From: Planctomycetaceae bacterium UBA4732
GTDB taxonomy: Bacteria > Planctomycetota > Planctomycetia > Gemmatales > Gemmataceae
DNA: 9,950 nucleotides
NCBI GenBank assembly: GCA_002404095.1
Contig: DHJA01000269.1
Span: 13,012 to 22,961 of the forward strand
Direction of reading: 5' to 3'
Under the pieces are notes generated by a model. It made no database searches. It was not told where the DNA came from and saw only the letters and a program-made list of their open reading frames with translations. Shown in pieces: positions 7,249 through 9,950 of this stretch (positions are counted from its first letter, which is position 1; the number at the start of each line of letters is the position of its first letter). A program made the position numbers and the translations under genes.

Positions 7249-7333
7249 GGGTGGCACGCCCTGAGGTACTCCGAAGGGCGTGGCGTCCTTGCAACGGCCC
7301 ACGCCCTTCGGAGTACCTCAGGGCGTGCCACCC
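7249..7333. repeat. Perfect 35-bp inverted repeat with 15-nt loop
   Basis: Positions 7249-7283 and 7299-7333 are exact reverse complements. The loop is 7284-7298. The RNA stem would be extremely stable and could end transcription of the oxidoreductase or shield its 3' end. The sequence after it is not U-rich, so it is not a standard intrinsic terminator. Exact identity of the arms suggests recent origin or ongoing gene conversion. Confidence 0.85.
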
Positions 7334-7353
7334 CACGAGGTTATCTACAGAGC

Positions 7354-7381
7354 AGCTGCGACCGCGCCAGCGGTCGCGGCT
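7354..7381. repeat. 12-bp hairpin in the right shoulder of the element
   Basis: Arms 7354-7365 and 7370-7381 pair with a single G-T wobble around the tetraloop GCCA. The core GCGACCGC/GCGGTCGC is perfect. The nonamer AGCTGCGAC at its start also occurs at 7235-7243 in the left shoulder in direct orientation. No T-tract follows; a TACAAT hexamer at 7384-7389 follows instead and could serve as a -10 box for the next gene. Confidence 0.65.
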
Positions 7382-7402
7382 CTTACAATTCGTAGGCTAT
7401 CT

Positions 7403-8023
7403 ATGAGTACAAACGACTACGCCGGCAAAGACACTTTGCCGCCGGAATTAGATCAGCGCGTCCGATCCGAGTTGGCGGCCGACGAACGCCTGGTGTGGGT
7501 CGGCCGGCCGAGGCCGGACCGGTTCCGTGGACAGACGATCCTCCTATCATTCGTCGGCGCCTTCTGCGGCGGCGTCCCTCTCTTCATCATCACCGTGGGG
7601 CTAATGGTCGCGGTTGGGGCGGGTCCGGGCGGCGGCCTCAGCGGCTGCATTCCCTTCTTGTTCTGCCTACTCCCCGCGCCATTCGTGCTGCTCGGCGGTT
7701 ACATGCTGGTCGCCCCGCTTTGGATGCCCCGCCACATCCGCCGGATCATTTACGCGATCACCAATCGACGGGCCATTGTCTGGGAGCCGGCCTGGTTCAG
7801 CGACCGCTACACGGTGCGCAGCTATACGGGCGCGGGGCTTCGCCGGATGCACCGCGCGGATCGCACTAACGGGACGGGCGACCTCGTATTCGAGGAGATT
7901 TACAGCCCCAGTTCGTACAGCAGCAACGGCGGCACGACCGGCAGCCGGCACCAAATCGGCTTCCTAGGCATCGACCGCGTGCGCGAGGTGGAAGAATTGC
8001 TGCGATTAACGTTGATGGTATAA
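7403..8023 (+). CDS. Two-helix membrane protein with PH-like C-terminal domain
   Basis: 206-aa protein with no named function. A soluble N-terminal stretch (1-44) contains ERLVWVGRPRPDRF. Two hydrophobic segments follow at about 45-72 and 82-107. The remainder begins MPRHIRRIIYAITNRRAIV; the YAITNRRAIV strand and the later TGDLVF strand resemble bacterial PH (YdbS/YdbT-like) domains attached to paired helices. It ends in GFLGIDRVREVEELL. Both termini are probably cytoplasmic. The ATG at 7403 is chosen because the open frame upstream runs through the inverted-repeat element and gives no plausible protein. No strong Shine-Dalgarno motif is visible. The promoter is uncertain: TACAAT at 7384-7389 has no good -35 partner. 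PH-like assignment is from pattern recognition and is moderate. Confidence 0.7.
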   Translation: MSTNDYAGKDTLPPELDQRVRSELAADERLVWVGRPRPDRFRGQTILLSFVGAFCGGVPLFIITVGLMVAVGAGPGGGLSGCIPFLFCLLPAPFVLLGGYMLVAPLWMPRHIRRIIYAITNRRAIVWEPAWFSDRYTVRSYTGAGLRRMHRADRTNGTGDLVFEEIYSPSSYSSNGGTTGSRHQIGFLGIDRVREVEELLRLTLMV

Positions 8024-8024
8024 T
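7997..8024 (+). promoter_or_regulatory. Extended -10 promoter fused to a stop codon
   Basis: TGGTATAAT (8016-8024) is a perfect extended -10 element, with TTGCTG (7997-8002) 16 nt upstream as a weak -35. The TAA stop of the PH-like gene (8021-8023) lies inside the TATAAT box. Transcription from about 8031 would give a leader of about 40 nt for the small-protein pair downstream. Confidence 0.55.
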
Positions 8025-8071
8025 GCCTCAATCGGCTTTCTTCTCGCCCGAAGCGTTGGGAGACGTTCGCC

Positions 8072-8332
8072 ATGCAAGCAATGGAACTGTACGATCTCAT
8101 TCACCGTGAGCCATTTCAGCCGCTGCGCCTATTCATGAAAGACGGCCGGACCTTTGAAATTCGGTTCCCGCGCCTCGCCATCGTAAGCCATAATTACCTC
8201 TTCCTCGGCATCCCCATTCCGAGCGACCTCGATCCCGTTCTTCCGATCAGCGAATACCTGGAGAAGTTGCCCCAGGTGGAAATCGACCGAGTCGAGGCGC
8301 TCGGCGTTGCCATGACTTCTCCGAAACCCTGA
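8072..8332 (+). CDS. Small hypothetical protein, first of a paralogous pair
   Basis: 86-aa soluble protein of unknown function. It begins with a short helix (ELYDLIHRE), then PFQPLRLFMKDGRTFEIRFP (15-34), which is the signature shared with the next gene. A probable beta-rich middle follows, ending in QVEIDRVEAL. Proteins of this PFxPFR(L/F)-type are familiar to me as small hypotheticals in planctomycetes, but I know no assigned role. The ATG at 8072 is chosen because GGGAGA lies 8 nt upstream; an in-frame ATG at 8081 lacks that spacing. It has its own promoter and is probably co-transcribed with the gene 22 nt downstream. Confidence 0.65.
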   Translation: MQAMELYDLIHREPFQPLRLFMKDGRTFEIRFPRLAIVSHNYLFLGIPIPSDLDPVLPISEYLEKLPQVEIDRVEALGVAMTSPKP

Positions 8333-8354
8333 TAAATTACTGGAACAAACAACG

Positions 8355-8612
8355 ATGTGGCCTGAAGATTTACGACGCCTACTCCGTGCGCGCCCCTTTC
8401 AACCATTCCGATTCTTTGTTCACGAGACCACGTCTTACGAAGTACGACATCCGGAGGCCGCGGCGGTCATGTCATCCACCGTGACAGTTTTCAAAAGGGG
8501 GACCGGGCCAGATCAGCTTGCCTTCGATCAGGAGATCATCATCGCCTTATTGCACATCACGCACATCGAATGCCTGCCCATGCCATTCAAAAGCAACGGT
8601 GCGTCTGCCTAA
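8355..8612 (+). CDS. Small hypothetical protein, second of the pair
   Basis: 85-aa paralogue of the preceding protein. Shared positions include the leading LxxLLRARPFQPFRFF block, ExRHP in place of EIRFP, and a C-terminal IALLHITHIECL strand aligned with QVEIDRVEAL. Identity outside these blocks is low, so the duplication is old. There is no membrane segment or signal peptide. The Shine-Dalgarno motif is weak. Its stop lies only 5 nt from the end of the convergent Fur-family gene, leaving no room for a terminator between them. Confidence 0.65.
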   Translation: MWPEDLRRLLRARPFQPFRFFVHETTSYEVRHPEAAAVMSSTVTVFKRGTGPDQLAFDQEIIIALLHITHIECLPMPFKSNGASA

Positions 8613-8617
8613 AGCCG

Positions 8618-9106
8618 TCAGATTAAGTCCAACCGCCGCTTCAGCACCCGCGCCCGATTACACTCCGCACATGCCCCGCGGATGATGAAAGTGTGTCCCG
8701 TGGCGTGAAACTGGTGCTGCCGACACACCTCTTCGATGGCCGCCTCGATGGCCGGACTCTGAAACTCAATCATCTTGCCGCACTGACCGCATTGCAAATG
8801 CTCGTGTTGCGGATAGCCGTAGTCGTGTTCGTAATACATGCGCGGCCCAAGTTCCAGGCGGCGCAGCAGGCCCGCGTCCACCAGCTTGGCGAGGGTGCGA
8901 TAGACCGTGGCCCGACTGACGCCGAAGCCGGCCTTTTTCATGTCGTCGATGAGTTGGTCGGCGTCGAAATGATGGTGCTGGCTGAAGATGAAGCGAACCA
9001 TGTCGCGCTGCTGATCGGTGAAGCGCTGCGCGCGCGACCGGCTGGCGAGATATTCGCGGAACTTGTCCTCGGGACTCTGAGACACCGCGACGGCCGGCAA
9101 TTGCAT
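8618..9106 (-). CDS. Fur-family metal-responsive transcriptional regulator
   Basis: 162-aa DNA-binding repressor. The N-terminal winged helix has HHHFDADQLID (44-54) and recognition helix SRATVYRTLAKLVDAGLL (64-81). The dimerisation domain has the regulatory site D95, H101, H103 in YGYPQHEHLQC, and two CxxC motifs, C106/C109 and C146/C149, for structural zinc. The residue after CGKMI is Glu (E114), as in iron-type Fur. PerR has an Asp there that peroxide sensing requires, so an iron or general Fur role is more likely than PerR. Zur cannot be excluded. GGGGA lies 9 nt before the ATG. A perfect palindrome between the -10 box and the start codon suggests self-repression. Length is slightly above a typical Fur because of about ten extra N-terminal residues. 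Confidence 0.88.
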   Translation of the reverse strand: MQLPAVAVSQSPEDKFREYLASRSRAQRFTDQQRDMVRFIFSQHHHFDADQLIDDMKKAGFGVSRATVYRTLAKLVDAGLLRRLELGPRMYYEHDYGYPQHEHLQCGQCGKMIEFQSPAIEAAIEEVCRQHQFHATGHTFIIRGACAECNRARVLKRRLDLI

Positions 9107-9130
9107 GGCGCTTAATCCCCCAACAAGAAA

Positions 9131-9147
9131 TCAAGAATGATTCTTGA
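9131..9147 (-). promoter_or_regulatory. Palindromic Fur-family operator
   Basis: TCAAGAATGATTCTTGA is a perfect 8-1-8 inverted repeat. Its centre, AATNATT, is the core of the 7-1-7 Fur and PerR boxes. It lies between the -10 box (9153-9158) and the start codon at 9106, covering the predicted transcription start, where a bound dimer would block initiation. Autoregulation by the adjacent Fur-family protein is inferred, not shown. Confidence 0.6.
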
Positions 9148-9152
9148 ATCTC

Positions 9153-9181
9153 ATTATAGGGCCGACCGTCGCCGCGACCAA
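9153..9181 (-). promoter_or_regulatory. Promoter of the Fur-family gene
   Basis: Read on the minus strand, TTGGTC (9181-9176) is followed after 17 nt by a perfect TATAAT (9158-9153). The -35 is weak (3/6), which fits a regulated promoter. The predicted start near 9146 falls inside the palindrome. The -35 box is within 40 nt of the end of the FlgM-like gene, so the Fur gene has its own promoter in that short gap. Confidence 0.6.
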
Positions 9182-9208
9182 GCGGGAGCGATGGGGTTGC
9201 TTTCCGGA

Positions 9209-9454
9209 TTATGCCATGCGCGCCATGAGACGGTCGAGGGCCGCATCCCACTTCTCGGCTGTGTCGTAACGGCCTTCGGCAATTTCCTGCCGCACCCGTG
9301 CGACGAGATCGGCGCGAATGTCCTCGTCTATAACAGCCGTGTTCGCTGCTTGGGATGAGTCCTCAGCCGTGTTCAGCTTAACGACCGAGACGTTCCACCA
9401 AGTGCGGGCGCGTGTGACCGGCCCACGAAGACCAACCGGAGAATGCCAGTACAT
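9209..9454 (-). CDS. Small FlgM-like protein (possible anti-sigma-28 factor)
   Basis: 81-aa protein. The C-terminal half, DEDIRADLVARVRQEIAEG and the following YDTAEKWDAALDRLMARM, resembles the FlgM segment that holds the flagellar sigma factor, with the usual pattern of a helix, a GxY turn and an (A)(L)xRL(L) helix. The first 30 residues (MYWHSPVGLRGP...) are not FlgM-like. No flagellar gene is visible in the window. It could also be a general planctomycete small protein with the same fold. Start: the ATG at 9454 has GGGGAGA 6 nt upstream; the longer frame to 9502 has none. It is followed by the Fur gene on the same strand, which has its own promoter. Confidence 0.5.
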   Translation of the reverse strand: MYWHSPVGLRGPVTRARTWWNVSVVKLNTAEDSSQAANTAVIDEDIRADLVARVRQEIAEGRYDTAEKWDAALDRLMARMA

Positions 9455-9460
9455 AGATTG

Positions 9461-9467
9461 TCTCCCC
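9461..9467 (-). promoter_or_regulatory. Ribosome binding site deciding the start at 9454
   Basis: On the minus strand GGGGAGA ends 6 nt before the ATG at 9454. It supports the 81-aa form over the 97-aa form, whose extra 16 residues would be translated across the motif. Confidence 0.6.
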
Positions 9468-9513
9468 TGGAGAGTGGAGCATGCGCGGGAAACCGCGGCC
9501 ACGGCCCCAGGTT

Positions 9514-9543
9514 ATCTTATCCATTGAGATTTGAATGAATCAA
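9514..9543 (-). promoter_or_regulatory. Candidate promoter of the FlgM-like gene
   Basis: On the minus strand TTGATT (9543-9538), an 18-nt spacer and TAAGAT (9519-9514) give 4/6 and 4/6 matches. A start near 9507 gives a leader of about 50 nt. The leader contains CCGCGG- and CGCGGG-type words that could form a small hairpin. The TAA of the open stretch described next falls within the -10 box. Confidence 0.3.
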
Positions 9544-9699
9544 CCACAGAGCCGCCCAGACGGGATCGCGCGGCGCCAACCATGACGGGTTTCTTAAATA
9601 TACCACACATCCGGCCTCGTCGTCGGCGCGGACGATGAATCCGGTTGGAGAAGCCGGAAGGTAGCCCTCGCTAGTGTTCAGTTGCCCACTCCCTCTTCT
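9517..9699 (-). pseudogene. Protein-like open stretch without a start codon
   Basis: Sixty codons on the minus strand are open between a TAG at 9702-9700 and a TAA at 9519-9517. The translation reads like a real protein end: SEGYLPASPTGFIVRADDEA, later LRNPSWLAPRDPVW and a final LIHSNLNG. No ATG, GTG or TTG lies in frame before residue 32; only a CTG is near the beginning. It may be the 3' remnant of a gene, a gene with a frameshift near 9700, or chance in GC-rich DNA. I do not recognise a family. Confidence 0.25.
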
Positions 9700-9702
9700 C
9701 TA

Positions 9703-9950
9703 CATTCAGTATCGTCGGGAAGTGGGGCAAGATTAAAGGAAATCTGGGAAGCGTTTGGCACGGCCTTCCGTCGCGCGGGTCACGCGGACGCTTTGAGCGC
9801 GGGATGCCCGGCGCTTCGATGGCGACGAGTAGAGGGATGAGGCGCGCGGTAGGCGGCGGGGCGGGCGAAGGGGTGGCGCGTGAGACGAGACAAAAGCACG
9901 GCGTCCGCATTGGACCGCCCGGCGCGCTAGTGCAACGTCACTCGTGGTTT
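9703..9950. other. Stretch without a recognisable gene at the window end
   Basis: With the preceding open stretch, this makes about 430 bases beyond the FlgM-like promoter without a supportable gene. A 79-codon minus-strand frame (9671-9910) is rich in Pro and Arg and has no domain, start signal or sensible protein composition. I see no RNA gene, repeat or clear terminator here. The next gene presumably starts beyond the window. Confidence 0.5.

Larger units (their letters stand above)
7209..7384. repeat. Nested inverted-repeat element, MITE- or REP-like
   Basis: Three shells of inverted repeat share one centre. Outer arms are 7209-7221 and 7372-7384 (12/13), middle arms 7222-7235 and 7341-7354 (12/14), and inner arms 7249-7283 and 7299-7333 (35/35). 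The right side contains an extra hairpin (7354-7381) missing from the left, as if one arm gained or lost about 18 nt. TA dinucleotides occur at or next to both ends, but a target-site duplication cannot be established. No transposase is encoded. The element fills most of the 217-nt gap between the oxidoreductase and the PH-like protein gene. Confidence 0.7.

Noticed and set aside
7249..7333. Standard intrinsic terminator
   Set aside because: The stem is far longer than usual and is not followed by a T-tract on either strand.
7280..7402. 41-residue N-terminal extension of the PH-like protein
   Set aside because: It would be encoded by the inverted-repeat element and has no protein-like sequence; the ATG at 7403 is a better start.
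8618..9106. PerR peroxide regulator
   Set aside because: The position matching the PerR aspartate after CGK is Glu, as in Fur, so peroxide sensing is less likely; not excluded outright.
9671..9910. 79-codon minus-strand frame near the window end
   Set aside because: Pro/Arg-rich, without a ribosome binding site or recognisable motif, and typical of chance frames in GC-rich DNA.

Overview
The window looks like chromosomal DNA from a planctomycete (Planctomycetota), GC-rich throughout. The clues are a Tat-exported Gfo/Idh/MocA oxidoreductase, an MJ0042-type zinc-ribbon membrane protein, small paired 'PFQPxR' proteins, and a MotA/TolQ/ExbB-like gene followed by very long TolR-like partners. The taxonomic call is an inference from gene style; no rRNA or tRNA gene is present.

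Region 1 (about 90-4743, + strand) is a likely three-gene operon. It encodes a four-helix MotA/TolQ/ExbB-like channel protein, a 702-aa protein with one N-terminal helix, a long coiled coil and a Pro/Gly-rich linker, and a 354-aa protein with a TolR/ExbD-like helix that keeps the membrane aspartate. The two partners carry three copies of one domain, marked by a (V/F)EC motif and predicted to lie in the periplasm. I do not recognise this arrangement as a named system, and it is the best candidate here for something undescribed.

Region 2 (4744-5700) holds a long imperfect inverted-repeat element with an internal 26-bp tandem repeat. A good sigma70-type promoter follows, then a double zinc-ribbon membrane protein.

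Region 3 (5622-7384) has its own promoter, a Gfo/Idh/MocA oxidoreductase with a twin-arginine signal, and a nested inverted-repeat element containing a perfect 35-bp inverted repeat.

Region 4 (7403-8612, + strand) encodes a two-helix protein with a PH-like C-terminal domain. A promoter fused to that gene's stop codon follows, then two tandem paralogous small proteins of unknown function.

Region 5 (8618-9543, - strand) has a Fur-family regulator with a consensus -10 box and a perfect 8-1-8 palindrome in its leader, which suggests autoregulation. Upstream lies a small FlgM-like (anti-sigma-28-like) protein with its own candidate promoter. From about 9517 to the end there is no convincing gene, only a 60-codon protein-like open stretch without a start codon.
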